Positions 8,416-18,837 of a stretch of DNA of 64,000 nt are shown here, piece after piece. The notes under the pieces are model-generated. The model saw only the letters and a program-made list of their open reading frames with translations. It ran no database searches and was not told the origin of the DNA. The translations under genes were made by a program, and so were the position numbers. How positions within the stretch are numbered: the stretch's first letter is position 1; every line of letters begins with the position of its first letter. This stretch comes from Hydrogenophaga sp. (GTDB lineage: Bacteria; Pseudomonadota; Gammaproteobacteria; Burkholderiales; Burkholderiaceae_C): NCBI GenBank assembly GCA_016741995.1, contig JACVCO010000009.1:1-64000 (forward strand). The letters are read 5' to 3'.

Positions 8416-10296
8416 ATGTCTTCTCACCACCCCTGGAACGAACTCGGGCTCGACGGCCCCGCCGACAGCCGCACCATCCGGCGCTGCTACGCGGCCCTGG
8501 CCAAACAGCACCGCCCCGACACCGATCCGCAAGGATTCCAGCGCCTGCGTGCGGCTTACGAAGCGGCGTTGCAGTGGGTCGCCGACGAAGACGGCCCGGC
8601 GCCCGCGCCGCCCATCGATGAACCCGCCGCGGCCGCGATCGATGAGACCGATGGGGCCGATGCGGGCGGGATGGTCGAGGCGATGGCCAACCCGCCGCCC
8701 GCCATCGACGAGGGGCCACAAGACGACTGGCGCCGGCAGGTGCAGGCCTTGATCGATCTGTCCGAGGCGCGCGGTGCGGAGGCCGGGGGCAGCGGCCCGG
8801 GGCAGGAAGGCCTGGTGGCGCTGGTGCAGCGCGTGATGGCCCACCCCGCCAACGAAAACCTGAACCTGGCGCGCGAAACCGAGGGCGTGCTGGTCACGCT
8901 GGCGGCGCGCAGCGATGCCTGGCCTGTCGAAGCGGTCGACCTGGTGTGGCAGCACTACGCCCTGGAGCACCGGTTGGCGTTTTCCGTGGCCTGGCACCCG
9001 GTGCACCAGATCCACCGCCGCCTGGAAGACGCGCGGCAATGGCGACAAGTCACCCAGATGGCGCAGACCGATCCGGCGAGCCCGGAGGGCATGCTGTTCC
9101 ATGCGCCAACCTTGGCGGGGCGGTTGCGGTGGTGGTTTGCCGGCGCGGTCCGTGCCCGTTCCATGTCCGTCATCGAATGGGTGCGCGCATGGCAGCCGGC
9201 GCGCATGGCCGATCTGAACCCGGCTTCGGTGGCCACGCTGGAGCGGATGGCGGCCTGGATCGGGCGCTTGCCGGTGCTGGGGCCGCTGGGCATGCTTCTG
9301 CTGATCGCCCAGGCCTTGTTGTGGCAGTTCCAGGTGGCGGCCTGGTGGCCATCCCTCGGCAACGACTGGCCCAACCAGGTGTGGCTCTGGGGCGTGCTGA
9401 TCTACCTGGGCCTCATGGCCGCGAAGCGCTGGGCCCTACCCTGGCTGCAGACGGCGAACGCGCGCCACCCGCGTACCGCGGATGGCGCGGAACTTCTGGC
9501 GGCCGGTGGCGTGGTGCTGGCCCATGCCGTGGGAGCGGCCGCTCCTGTGCTGTGGGCGGTGGTCGGCCTGCTCTGTGGCTCGCTCATGCTGGGCTTGCGG
9601 GCGCTGCATGCCCGCCAGGTGCAGTTGGGGCGGCTGTCCCTGGGCATGCCGCTGTTCGGGGTGCTGATGCTGATGTTGCTCGGTGTCCTGCCCTTCGCGG
9701 CCACGGCACCCCAGCACTTTCATCTCATGTGGGCACTGTTGGCGATCGCGGTGCTGCAGCCGCACCTGCCGCATCCGCCCCTCGTGCTCGACGAGCGGGC
9801 CCGGCGCTTCCTCTGGCGTTCCGATCCGGCCAGGGGCTTCGATGCGCGGGCGACCTGTGGCGCGCTCGTGCTGGCCATGGTGGCCTGGTCGGCGGTGATC
9901 CTGTGGATGGGCCCGGCCTATGATGCGTCGCCGTGGGCCGGTGTCGGCGCGCTGCTGGTGTACGCCCCGTGGTTGCTATTGGGTTGGTTGACGTTCGCGG
10001 GCAGCACGGCGCAGCGTCTGGCGAGCGGTACCGCTCTCGTGCTGGCCTTTGTGGTGGGCGTGTCCCTGGTGGCCAATGACGGGCTGCTTGGCCGGGCGGG
10101 GGCGTGTCAGGTGGCGGTGGCCCTGCTGGGCTCCGCCCAGGCCCTGTGGACGCTGTGGCAAAGCCGCGCGGGCCGGCCCGCGCCGGCCCCGCAGGACGTG
10201 GCGCCCCAGGCGCCGTCGTCCTGGTGGCGTTTCTGGTGGATTCCGCTGCTGATCTACGGCTTCATCCGGCTGGCATCGGGCTTGGCCGGCGCCTGA
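8416..10296 (+). CDS. J-domain-like polytopic membrane protein, probable HscC partner
   Basis: A 626-residue protein with an N-terminal J-like domain (residues 6-52) followed by an acidic, Pro/Ala-rich linker, a soluble helical region and about eight to ten predicted membrane segments from about residue 290 to the C terminus. The catalytic HPD tripeptide of J domains is replaced by RPD at residues 33-35 (LAKQHRPDTDP), although the surrounding helix II/III pattern is preserved. It lies 15 bases after hscC on the same strand, which mirrors the hscC-djlB/djlC association in enterobacteria. The job is probably to recruit or tune HscC at the inner membrane; whether the altered tripeptide still stimulates ATPase activity is unknown. 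Confidence 0.8.
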   Translation: MSSHHPWNELGLDGPADSRTIRRCYAALAKQHRPDTDPQGFQRLRAAYEAALQWVADEDGPAPAPPIDEPAAAAIDETDGADAGGMVEAMANPPPAIDEGPQDDWRRQVQALIDLSEARGAEAGGSGPGQEGLVALVQRVMAHPANENLNLARETEGVLVTLAARSDAWPVEAVDLVWQHYALEHRLAFSVAWHPVHQIHRRLEDARQWRQVTQMAQTDPASPEGMLFHAPTLAGRLRWWFAGAVRARSMSVIEWVRAWQPARMADLNPASVATLERMAAWIGRLPVLGPLGMLLLIAQALLWQFQVAAWWPSLGNDWPNQVWLWGVLIYLGLMAAKRWALPWLQTANARHPRTADGAELLAAGGVVLAHAVGAAAPVLWAVVGLLCGSLMLGLRALHARQVQLGRLSLGMPLFGVLMLMLLGVLPFAATAPQHFHLMWALLAIAVLQPHLPHPPLVLDERARRFLWRSDPARGFDARATCGALVLAMVAWSAVILWMGPAYDASPWAGVGALLVYAPWLLLGWLTFAGSTAQRLASGTALVLAFVVGVSLVANDGLLGRAGACQVAVALLGSAQALWTLWQSRAGRPAPAPQDVAPQAPSSWWRFWWIPLLIYGFIRLASGLAGA

Positions 10297-10312
10297 GCCG
10301 TGGCCGCGGGCT

Positions 10313-11239
10313 TCACAGCCCGAGCATCAGCTTGAGGTTCTGAACCGCGGCGCCACTGGCACCCTTGCCCAGGTTGTCCAGGCGCGCGATCAGCACCGCG
10401 TGACGGTGCGTTTCGTTGGCGAACACACGCAACTCGATCAGGTTGGTGTCGTTGAGCGCGGTGGCGTCGAGCTTGCCGTCGGCGGTGGGCGGCAGCACTT
10501 TCACAAACCCACCCGCGGCCTCGCTGGCGGCGTAGTGCTTCACCAGCGCATCGTGCAGGTCGGCCGCGCCGGGCCGGCCGGGCAGGCTGTCCAGGTGCAG
10601 CGGCAACTGCACCAGCATGCCCTGGCGGAAGTTGCTCACCGCGGGGATGAAGATGGGGCGGCGCTTGAGGCCGGTGAGCGCCATGATCTCGGGCAGGTGC
10701 TTGTGCGACAGGCCGAGCGCGTAGGCCTCGAACAACGGCGCGGTGCCGGCCTCGTAGGCTTCGATCATCGCGCGGCCGCCACCCGAATAGCCACTGACGG
10801 AAGGCAGCGACAGCGGGAAGTCGGCAGGGATCAGGCCGGCGTCCACCAGGGGGCGGATCAGCGCGATCGCACCCGTGGCGTAGCAGCCGGGGTTGGCCAC
10901 GCGGTCCGCCTGCTTCACGGCTTGTGCCTGCGTGGCGGTGAGCTCGGGAAAGCCGTAGACCCAGCCCGATGCCGTGCGGTGCGCGGTGGAGGCGTCGATG
11001 ATGCGCGGCTTGCGGCCGGGCAGGCCATCGACCATGGCCACCGACTCGCGCGCCGCGTCGTCGTGCAGGCACAGCACAACGAGATCGGCCCGCGCCATCA
11101 GTTCGCGCTTGGCTTCGGGGTCTTTGCGGCGCTCGGGCGCGATGCCGAGCAGTTGCACGCCGGGTTCCTGCAGCAGGCGTTCGCGGATCTGCAGGCCGGT
11201 GGTGCCGGCTTCGCCGTCGATGAAGATCTGATGGGCCAT
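10313..11239 (-). CDS. argC: N-acetyl-gamma-glutamyl-phosphate reductase (type 2)
   Basis: A 308-residue enzyme of the arginine pathway that reduces N-acetylglutamyl phosphate to the semialdehyde with NADPH. The N-terminal Rossmann motif is [18 protein letters not shown], typical of the short type-2 ArgC class, and the catalytic Cys is in [10 protein letters not shown]. The ATG at 11239 (MAHQIFID) is preceded by GAGGA, and the longer ORF-track starts would overlap the sucC control region. It is convergent with the J-like gene and divergent from sucC, with a 15-bp palindrome in the shared upstream region. Confidence 0.95.
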   Translation of the reverse strand: MAHQIFIDGEAGTTGLQIRERLLQEPGVQLLGIAPERRKDPEAKRELMARADLVVLCLHDDAARESVAMVDGLPGRKPRIIDASTAHRTASGWVYGFPELTATQAQAVKQADRVANPGCYATGAIALIRPLVDAGLIPADFPLSLPSVSGYSGGGRAMIEAYEAGTAPLFEAYALGLSHKHLPEIMALTGLKRRPIFIPAVSNFRQGMLVQLPLHLDSLPGRPGAADLHDALVKHYAASEAAGGFVKVLPPTADGKLDATALNDTNLIELRVFANETHRHAVLIARLDNLGKGASGAAVQNLKLMLGL

Positions 11240-11302
11240 GTGCAGTCCTCGGAGATCGATGAGCCGACGAACGCCCTTGCGATGCGGCGCCGCGACCCGG
11301 TT

Positions 11303-11317
11303 TGGTGCATTGCACCA
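11303..11317. promoter_or_regulatory. Perfect palindrome in the argC-sucC divergent control region
   Basis: TGGTGCA-T-TGCACCA is a perfect 7-1-7 inverted repeat about 90 bases before sucC, just upstream of a TACATT hexamer (11321-11326). It looks like a dimer-binding operator. The protein that binds it is unknown. Confidence 0.4.
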
Positions 11318-11406
11318 TGATACATTCCTTGGTTGCTCGTCCAAGAGCCCGTCTCCCGGCCGCTGTTGCCGCGCCGGACACACGTTCCATCCCTGAGAGA
11401 GACCTC

Positions 11407-12573
<1,167 letters not shown>

Positions 12574-12588
12574 GCCCGGAGAACCACC

Positions 12589-13482
12589 ATGTCGATCTAC
12601 ATCAACAAAGACACCAAGGTCATCACCCAGGGCATCACGGGCAAGACCGGCCAGTTCCACACCGAGAAGTGCCAGGAATACGCGAACGGCAAGCACTGCT
12701 TCGCCGCCGGCGTGAACCCCAAGAAGGCCGGTGAGTCGATCTTCAACATCCCGATCTACGCGTCGGTGAAGGAAGCCGCCCAGCAGACGGGCGCCACCGT
12801 GTCGGTGATCTACGTGCCGCCCGCGGGCGCCGCCGCCGCCATCTGGGAAGCCGTCGAGGCCGACCTGGATCTGGCGATCTGCATCACCGAAGGCATCCCC
12901 GTGCGCGACATGCTGGAAGTGCGCAACAAGATGAAGGCCAAGGAAGCCAAGGGCGGCAAGAAGACGCTGCTGCTGGGCCCCAACTGCCCCGGCCTGATCA
13001 CGCCCGACGAGATCAAGATCGGCATCATGCCCGGGCACATCCACCGCAAGGGCCGCATTGGTGTGGTCTCGCGCTCCGGCACGCTGACCTATGAAGCCGT
13101 GGCCCAGCTCACCGAAATCGGCCTGGGCCAGTCCAGCGCCGTGGGCATCGGTGGCGACCCCATCAACGGCCTCAAGCACATCGACGTGATGAAGGCCTTC
13201 AACGACGATCCCGAGACCGACGCCGTGATCATGATCGGCGAGATCGGTGGCCCGGACGAAGCCGAAGCCGCGATGTGGTGCAAGGCGAACATGAAGAAGC
13301 CCGTGGTCGGCTTCATCGCCGGCGTCACCGCGCCCCCCGGCAAGCGCATGGGCCATGCCGGTGCGCTGATCTCCGGCGGTGCCGACACGGCCGACGCCAA
13401 GCTCGCCATCATGGAAGAGTGCGGCTTCAAGGTCACGCGCAACCCGTCCGAAATGGGCAAGCTGCTCAAATCGCTGATCTGA
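12589..13482 (+). CDS. sucD: Succinyl-CoA synthetase (ADP-forming) alpha subunit
   Basis: A 297-residue partner of SucC. It contains the CoA-binding Rossmann region ([15 protein letters not shown]), [10 protein letters not shown], and the phosphohistidine loop [11 protein letters not shown], whose His is transiently phosphorylated during catalysis. GGAGAA lies upstream of the ATG. It is the last gene of the sucCD operon; a strong intrinsic terminator follows twenty bases after the stop. Confidence 0.98.
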   Translation: MSIYINKDTKVITQGITGKTGQFHTEKCQEYANGKHCFAAGVNPKKAGESIFNIPIYASVKEAAQQTGATVSVIYVPPAGAAAAIWEAVEADLDLAICITEGIPVRDMLEVRNKMKAKEAKGGKKTLLLGPNCPGLITPDEIKIGIMPGHIHRKGRIGVVSRSGTLTYEAVAQLTEIGLGQSSAVGIGGDPINGLKHIDVMKAFNDDPETDAVIMIGEIGGPDEAEAAMWCKANMKKPVVGFIAGVTAPPGKRMGHAGALISGGADTADAKLAIMEECGFKVTRNPSEMGKLLKSLI

Positions 13483-13502
13483 ACGGCTTGTTCGGGTGTG
13501 CA

Positions 13503-13532
13503 AAAGGCAACGCGTGCGTTGCCTTTTTTTTC
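13503..13532 (+). terminator. Rho-independent terminator of sucCD
   Basis: AAGGCAACG pairs with CGTTGCCTT around a short loop and is followed by an uninterrupted run of T. It sits 20 bases after the sucD stop and has the textbook form. Confidence 0.92.
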
Positions 13533-13701
13533 GCCTGTCCCGCCGAGCGTGACGCTTGTCACCGACAGTGCTTGTCGCCGGGTCGCGCGCTGAAACAAAA
13601 TGCTACATCCATGGGACGGCCCTGCTGTTCCAGTCCCAGCACCGCGTGAGGCCGATGTTCCCGGCTCGCACGTTGTCGCGAGCCGACGCCGGAAAGCCTC
13701 T

Positions 13702-16320
13702 GTGACCCTTGCCGATCTGCCCGTTCCTGCGCGCCGCGCGCGCTGGCGCCCGACCGCCGATGCCCTCACCGCCGTGGGGGTGCTGGTCGTCGTCGGGCTG
13801 CTGCATGCGGGGTCGGACCTGATCGGCTCGCTCGAGCGGCGGTTCTATGACCACGCCAGCACGGCGAGTGAGCGCCAGCCTGGCGACCGGATCACCATCG
13901 TCGCGATCGATGACGCGAGCATCAACGCCATCGGCCGCTGGCCCTGGCCGCGCGAGGTGCACGCGGAGCTGATCGACCGACTGGGCGCGGCCGGCGCCCG
14001 CACCATCGCACACACCGCCTTCTTCTTCGAACCCCAGACCGACCGCGCCTTGGCGCCGTTGCGTGCCTTGCGCGAACGCATCGAGGGCGCCGATCCGGCG
14101 TTGGCCGATCTCGGGCCACAGGCGCGCGATCGGCTGTCGGCCGATTTGCGTGCGACCGAACGCCAGCTCGACAGCGATGCCCGGCTGGCCGCCAGCGTGC
14201 AGGCGTCCGGCCGGGTGGTCCTGCCCTCGGTGTTCGAGCTCGGCGAGCCACGCGGCCGGCCCGACGCGCCCCTGCCCGCCTTCGCCCAGCGCAGCGCCGT
14301 GCCGGACGCCTCGGCCTTCGGCGTGCCGGCCCAGCGCAGCTTGCAGCCGCTGCCCGCCCTGGGCGAAGCGGCCGCGGCCGTGGGGCACCTGAACCAGTGG
14401 CTGGACCCCGATGGCGCGGTGCGCCGCGAGGCCCTGCTCGTGCGCTTCGACGGCGTGGCCGTGCCTTCGATGGCGCTGGCCACCGCGGCCCACAGCCTGA
14501 ACCTGTCGGCCGACGACATCGACCTGCGCCCGGGGGAAGGCTTGGCGCTGGGCCCGGCCTTCATCCCGACCGACGCCGCTGCGCGCGTGCTGCCGCAGTT
14601 CTACGCGGACCGCGCCGGCGCTGGGGCCTTCCCCACGGTGGCCTTTCACGATGTGCTGGCCGGGCGGGTGTCGGCCGATCTGATCCGCGACCGCATCGTC
14701 ATCGTGGGCGCCACCGCGGCCGGCGTGGGCACGCTCTTCACCACGCCGGTCTCACCCGCGTTGTCACCTGCGGCGATCGTGGCGCACAACACCGCGAGCC
14801 TGCTCAACGGGCACTTCATCGCGCAGCCGGTGTGGACGGGCGCGGCGGTGGTGGCCATCGTGCTGTTCATCGCCGCCTACCTCGCATTCGGCCTGCGCCG
14901 CCTGTCCGCCGCGGCGGGCGCGGTTGTCACGGGCTTGGCGCTGGTCGCGCTGCTGGCGGCCGAGCACCTGCTCCTGTCGCGCGCCGCCCTCTGGTTGCCG
15001 CTGGTGTTGCCGGCCGTGCTGTTGCTGGCCGGCCACCTGGCGTTGACCACGCGGCGCTTCCTGGTGACCGAGGCCGGCAAGCGCCGCTCCGACCAGGAGT
15101 CGGCCGAGACCAACCGGATGATGGGCCTGGCGCTGCAAGGCCAGGGCCAGCTCGACATGGCCTTCGACCGCTTCCGCCGTGTGCCGCACAGCGTTGCGTT
15201 GATGGACAACCTCAAGCACCTGGCGCTCGATTTCGAGCGCAAGCGCCAATTCAACAAGGCCGAAGCGGTGTACGAGCACATGACGCAACTGGACCGCACC
15301 GACCCCGACGTCCGCACGCGGCGCCTTCGCGCGCAGTCGCTGGCGCAGACCGTGGTGCTGGGGGGCGGCCAGGGCGCCCACCCCGGCGGAACGCTGGCAC
15401 CCGATCGCCCGGGTGTCGAGCAGCCCATGCTGGGCCGCTACCGCGTGGAAAAGGAGCTCGGCAAAGGGGCCATGGGCGTGGTTTACCAAGGGCGCGATCC
15501 CACGATCGGCCGCACGGTGGCGATCAAGACGCTGGCCCTGACCGCCGAGTTCGAGGGCGCCGAGCTCGAGGAGGCGCGCCAGCGGTTCTTCCGCGAAGCC
15601 GAAACCGCCGGGCGGCTGCAGCACCCCAACATCGTGACCATCTTCGACGCCGGGGAGGAGCACGACCTGGCCTACATCGCGATGGAGTTCCTGCACGGCC
15701 GCGATCTGCAGGCCCACGCGCGCCCGGCAACGCTGTTGCCGTGGGCGCAGGCGGTGGGCATTGCCGGGCAGGTGGCGCTGGCCCTGGACCACGCGCACCG
15801 CCAGAACGTGGTGCACCGCGACATCAAGCCCGCCAACGTCATGCTCGATCCGGCGACCGGGCAGGTGAAGGTGACGGACTTCGGCATTGCGCGCATCACC
15901 GACAGCAGCCGCACCAAGACGGGCGTGGTGCTGGGCACGCCCAGTTTCATGGCGCCGGAGCAACTGGCCGGCCACCGGGTGGACGGCCGGGCCGACCTGT
16001 ACGCACTCGGCGCCATGCTGTTTCAACTGCTCACGGGCGAACTGCCGCTCAAGGGCGATTCTTTGTCCGCGCTGATGTATCAGATAGCCAACACCGTCCC
16101 GCCCGATGTGCGCACCCTGCGCGCCGAACTGCCGGCCGATCTGGCCGTGCTGTTGAGCGCGCTGCTGGCCAAGCAGCCCGAGGATCGCCCGGCCACTGGC
16201 GCCGAGGTGGCCGCCTTGTTGCAGCGCATCAACCGCGACAGCGCCGACGCCACCGCCAATGGCACCCAAACCCCGCGGCCGTCCCGTGACGGCCGTGCCT
16301 CTCCTTCCATCCCGGTATAA
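13702..16320 (+). CDS. CHASE2-domain serine/threonine protein kinase
   Basis: A membrane receptor kinase of about 872 residues. After one N-terminal membrane helix comes a large extracytoplasmic CHASE2 sensor (about residues 40-375, with IVAIDDASINAIGRWPWPR), then three membrane helices (about 378-465), a short helical/TPR-like segment and a Hanks-type kinase domain from about residue 576. Kinase motifs are complete: GKGAMGVVYQG, AIKTL, HRDIKPANV (catalytic Asp about residue 707), DFGIAR and MAPEQLAG. The GTG at 13702 has GGAAAG upstream; the ATG at 13600 has no ribosome-binding site. A PP2C phosphatase and an FHA protein follow, forming a reversible phospho-Thr signalling cassette. The sensed signal is unknown. 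Confidence 0.92.
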   Translation: MTLADLPVPARRARWRPTADALTAVGVLVVVGLLHAGSDLIGSLERRFYDHASTASERQPGDRITIVAIDDASINAIGRWPWPREVHAELIDRLGAAGARTIAHTAFFFEPQTDRALAPLRALRERIEGADPALADLGPQARDRLSADLRATERQLDSDARLAASVQASGRVVLPSVFELGEPRGRPDAPLPAFAQRSAVPDASAFGVPAQRSLQPLPALGEAAAAVGHLNQWLDPDGAVRREALLVRFDGVAVPSMALATAAHSLNLSADDIDLRPGEGLALGPAFIPTDAAARVLPQFYADRAGAGAFPTVAFHDVLAGRVSADLIRDRIVIVGATAAGVGTLFTTPVSPALSPAAIVAHNTASLLNGHFIAQPVWTGAAVVAIVLFIAAYLAFGLRRLSAAAGAVVTGLALVALLAAEHLLLSRAALWLPLVLPAVLLLAGHLALTTRRFLVTEAGKRRSDQESAETNRMMGLALQGQGQLDMAFDRFRRVPHSVALMDNLKHLALDFERKRQFNKAEAVYEHMTQLDRTDPDVRTRRLRAQSLAQTVVLGGGQGAHPGGTLAPDRPGVEQPMLGRYRVEKELGKGAMGVVYQGRDPTIGRTVAIKTLALTAEFEGAELEEARQRFFREAETAGRLQHPNIVTIFDAGEEHDLAYIAMEFLHGRDLQAHARPATLLPWAQAVGIAGQVALALDHAHRQNVVHRDIKPANVMLDPATGQVKVTDFGIARITDSSRTKTGVVLGTPSFMAPEQLAGHRVDGRADLYALGAMLFQLLTGELPLKGDSLSALMYQIANTVPPDVRTLRAELPADLAVLLSALLAKQPEDRPATGAEVAALLQRINRDSADATANGTQTPRPSRDGRASPSIPV

Positions 16321-16330
16321 ATCCACGTCC

Positions 16331-17116
16331 ATGAATTTCGAGTTTCACGCCTTGACCGATCCGGGTCTGGTCAGGGACAACAACGAAGACTCCGTTTCGC
16401 TTGACGGCGACAACGGCATCGCCGTGCTGGCCGACGGCATGGGCGGCTACAACGCCGGTGAAGTCGCCAGCGCCATGGCCACGACCTTCATCAAGTCCGA
16501 ACTGGGCCGCTGGCTTGCCGAGGGCGGCGGCGAGGCCAGTTCGCGCGAACTCAAGCGGGCGATGGAGGTCTGCATCGACAACGCCAACCGCTCGATCTTC
16601 AACGCGGCCAACGGCAACGCCCAATACGCCGGCATGGGCACCACCCTGGTCATGGGCGTGTTCCTGGACGGGCGCGTGATGATCGGCCACGTGGGGGATT
16701 CGCGCTGCTACCGGCTGCGTCGCGACGAGTTCGTCCAGATGACGCGCGACCACTCGCTGCTGCAGGAGCAGATCGACGCCGGGCTGATCTCCCTGGAGCA
16801 GGCCCAGTACGCCACCCACCGCAATCTGGTCACGCGCGCGCTCGGCGTCGAGGACACAGTGTTGCTCGAAGTCAACGAATACCGCGTTGAAGACGGCGAT
16901 CTTTATCTGCTCTGTTCCGACGGCCTCAACGACATGCTCAATGACGAGCGCATCGCTGCGCTGCTCATCACCGCCGGCACGCTGGAAGAAAAGGCGGCCG
17001 CGCTGGTTGAAGCCGCCAATGCCGCCGGTGGCCGCGACAATATTTCGGTGATACTGGCGCATGCCCGCGCCAAGGCCGCGCGTCGCGGCTTGCTGTCGCG
17101 CATGCTCGGACAATAA
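16331..17116 (+). CDS. PP2C-family Ser/Thr protein phosphatase
   Basis: A 261-residue metal-dependent phosphatase of the PPM/Stp1 type. Motifs are in order: VRDNNEDSV near the N terminus, VLADGMGGYNAGE, GHVGDSRCYRL, CSDGLNDML and GRDNISVIL; the Asp residues co-ordinate the two metal ions. The ATG at 16331 lies ten bases after the kinase stop, so the genes are probably co-transcribed. It most likely dephosphorylates the kinase or its substrates, such as the FHA-linked partner encoded next. Confidence 0.95.
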   Translation: MNFEFHALTDPGLVRDNNEDSVSLDGDNGIAVLADGMGGYNAGEVASAMATTFIKSELGRWLAEGGGEASSRELKRAMEVCIDNANRSIFNAANGNAQYAGMGTTLVMGVFLDGRVMIGHVGDSRCYRLRRDEFVQMTRDHSLLQEQIDAGLISLEQAQYATHRNLVTRALGVEDTVLLEVNEYRVEDGDLYLLCSDGLNDMLNDERIAALLITAGTLEEKAAALVEAANAAGGRDNISVILAHARAKAARRGLLSRMLGQ

Positions 17117-17173
17117 TTCCGCTCCGCCCAGCACCCCATTCCGCGCTCAAAAGAATCCCAAGAGGAGTCGGCC

Positions 17174-17797
17174 ATGCCGAAAATGATCGTTTCCATCGAC
17201 GGCGTCGTCATCAAGGAGGTCCAGCTCACCAAGGACCGCACCACGCTGGGCCGCCGTCCGTACAACGATGTGGTCATCGACAACCTGGCGGTCAGCGGCG
17301 AACACGCCGTGTTGCAGATGTCCGGCTCCGACGTCTTCCTGGAAGACCTGAACAGCACCAACGGCACCTACGTCAACGGCAAGGCAATCAAGAAGCAGCA
17401 GCTGCAGGGCGGCGACACGATCGAGATCGGCAAGTACAAGATCAAGTTCGTGCATGAGGGCAGCGAGCCCTACGAGAAAACCATGGTCATCAACGCGGGT
17501 GCCGTGGTTTCCGGTGACAGCGGGGCCGCACCGCTTGCGCCCGCCGCGATCAAGGTCATCAGCGGCTCGGCCGCTGGCCGCGAGGTCGCCCTCACCAAGG
17601 TGGTCACCACCATCGGCAAACCCGGCGTGGCCGTGGCCGCCATCACGCGCCGCCCGCATGGCTACGTGGTGGCCATGGTCGAAGGCACGGTCAAGCCCAC
17701 CATCAACGGTGCCCCCCTGAGCACCGACGGCAAAGACCTGCGCCACGGCGACGTGCTGGAGCTTGCCGGCACCCAGATGCAGTTCGTCCAAGGCTGA
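17174..17797 (+). CDS. FHA-domain phosphopeptide-binding protein
   Basis: A 207-residue cytoplasmic protein. The N-terminal FHA domain (about residues 20-95) has the conserved GRRPYNDVVID, SGEHA and NSTNGTYVNG elements that bind phosphothreonine. The C-terminal half (about 120-205) looks like a second, degenerate FHA fold (KVVTTIGKPGVAVAAI, PTINGAPL) without the SxxH pair. A GAGGAG ribosome-binding site precedes the ATG. Its position after the kinase and phosphatase suggests that it reads the phosphorylation state set by them. No secretion-system genes are nearby. Confidence 0.92.
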   Translation: MPKMIVSIDGVVIKEVQLTKDRTTLGRRPYNDVVIDNLAVSGEHAVLQMSGSDVFLEDLNSTNGTYVNGKAIKKQQLQGGDTIEIGKYKIKFVHEGSEPYEKTMVINAGAVVSGDSGAAPLAPAAIKVISGSAAGREVALTKVVTTIGKPGVAVAAITRRPHGYVVAMVEGTVKPTINGAPLSTDGKDLRHGDVLELAGTQMQFVQG

Positions 17798-17920
17798 CGG
17801 CTCTACAACAGCGCTCGTAACGCCCGGATACGGCGCCCCGGCGCGCGAAAAAAATCACAGCCCCGGGCGCCGCCCCCGGGTACCCTGCGGCCTGTGTCCT
17901 TGTCGCCGCCTTCTTCCCCC

Positions 17921-18712
17921 ATGCGGGTCCGCGTCCTCGGTTGCTCCGGCGCCATTGCGCAGGGCTGCCGCACCACCGCTTTCCTGCTGGACGATGACGT
18001 GCTCATCGACGCCGGCACCGGCGTCGGTGACCTCAGCCTCGAGGCGATGCTGCGCATCGACCACGTGCTGCTGAGCCACTCGCACCTGGACCACGTGGCT
18101 GCGCTGCCGCTGATGATCGACGCCGTGGCCTCGGGGCGGCTCGCAGCGGGGGCGCCAGCCCTGCAGGTGCATGCCCTGCCCGGCACCATTCAGGCCCTGC
18201 GCGCGCACCTCTTCAACGACACCATCTGGCCCGACTTCACCACCATTCCGAACGCCCAGGCGCCGCTGATGCGCTTCGTGCCGTTTCAGATCGGCGATGT
18301 CGTGGCCATCGGCGACAAACGCATCGAAATCCTGCCGGCCGTGCACACCGTGCCCGCGGCCGGCTTTGCGGTGGCGGGCCAAACGGGTTCGGCGCACTGG
18401 GTGTTCAGCGGTGACACCGGGCGCAACCCCGCGTTCTGGGCGCGCGTGAACCAGCTCGATGTCGCCCACCTCGTCATCGAAACCGCCTTCAGCGACCGCG
18501 AGACCGACCTCGCGCTGCGCAGCCAGCACCTGGCGCCTTCGCTGCTGGCCGAAGAACTGGCCTGCCTTTCGCCCAGCCGGCGCCCCCTGATCCACATCAC
18601 CCACACCAAGCCGGCCGAGACCGCGCTCATCATCGAAGAGATCCACCGCCTGGACACCCAGCCGCGGCGCGACATCCGCTGGCTTAGCGCCGGGCAGGTC
18701 TTCGAGGTGTGA
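17921..18712 (+). CDS. Metallo-beta-lactamase-fold protein, class-II cyclic-nucleotide phosphodiesterase-like
   Basis: A protein of about 263 residues with the metallo-beta-lactamase signature HSHLDH (near residue 55) and further metal ligands in the segments [16 protein letters not shown] and HITHTKPAE. The overall pattern resembles class-II 3',5'-cyclic-nucleotide phosphodiesterases. The ATG at 17921 ([10 protein letters not shown]) is preferred over 17894 because the family begins at this strand. It lies between the kinase cassette and the pilin gene, and its stop overlaps the pilin upstream repeats. Hydrolysis of cAMP is a reasonable but untested guess; another phosphoester or thioester substrate is possible. 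Confidence 0.8.
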   Translation: MRVRVLGCSGAIAQGCRTTAFLLDDDVLIDAGTGVGDLSLEAMLRIDHVLLSHSHLDHVAALPLMIDAVASGRLAAGAPALQVHALPGTIQALRAHLFNDTIWPDFTTIPNAQAPLMRFVPFQIGDVVAIGDKRIEILPAVHTVPAAGFAVAGQTGSAHWVFSGDTGRNPAFWARVNQLDVAHLVIETAFSDRETDLALRSQHLAPSLLAEELACLSPSRRPLIHITHTKPAETALIIEEIHRLDTQPRRDIRWLSAGQVFEV

Positions 18713-18755
18713 CAAAGCTTGTCGCAGCGTCACGCTGTGACACTTTTTGTCGCCA
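18708..18755. promoter_or_regulatory. Two tandem repeats upstream of the pilin promoter, candidate activator (PilR-like) sites
   Basis: TGTGACA-N5-TGTCGC occurs twice, starting at 18708 and 18736, a 28-bp period. Each copy is an imperfect inverted repeat, and a GTCAC-GCT-GTGAC palindrome (18729-18741) lies between and into the second copy. The set ends about 80 bases upstream of a sigma-54 site, where enhancer-binding proteins act. PilR as the binder is an inference. Confidence 0.5.
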
Positions 18756-18837
18756 TGAAATGGCAAGCCCCCTGGCAATACATCACACCCGCGCCGGCCA
18801 TCGCGGCAATTCGCGCGCTCATCTCCCCTGGCCGGGC

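Noticed and set aside
9402-9704. Small minus-strand ORFs within the J-like membrane protein gene
   Set aside because: Frame shadows of the plus-strand coding sequence with no independent support.
17850-17885. CCCGGG-containing hairpin between the FHA and phosphodiesterase-like genes
   Set aside because: No T run follows, so it does not qualify as an intrinsic terminator; GC-rich self-complementarity is common here.
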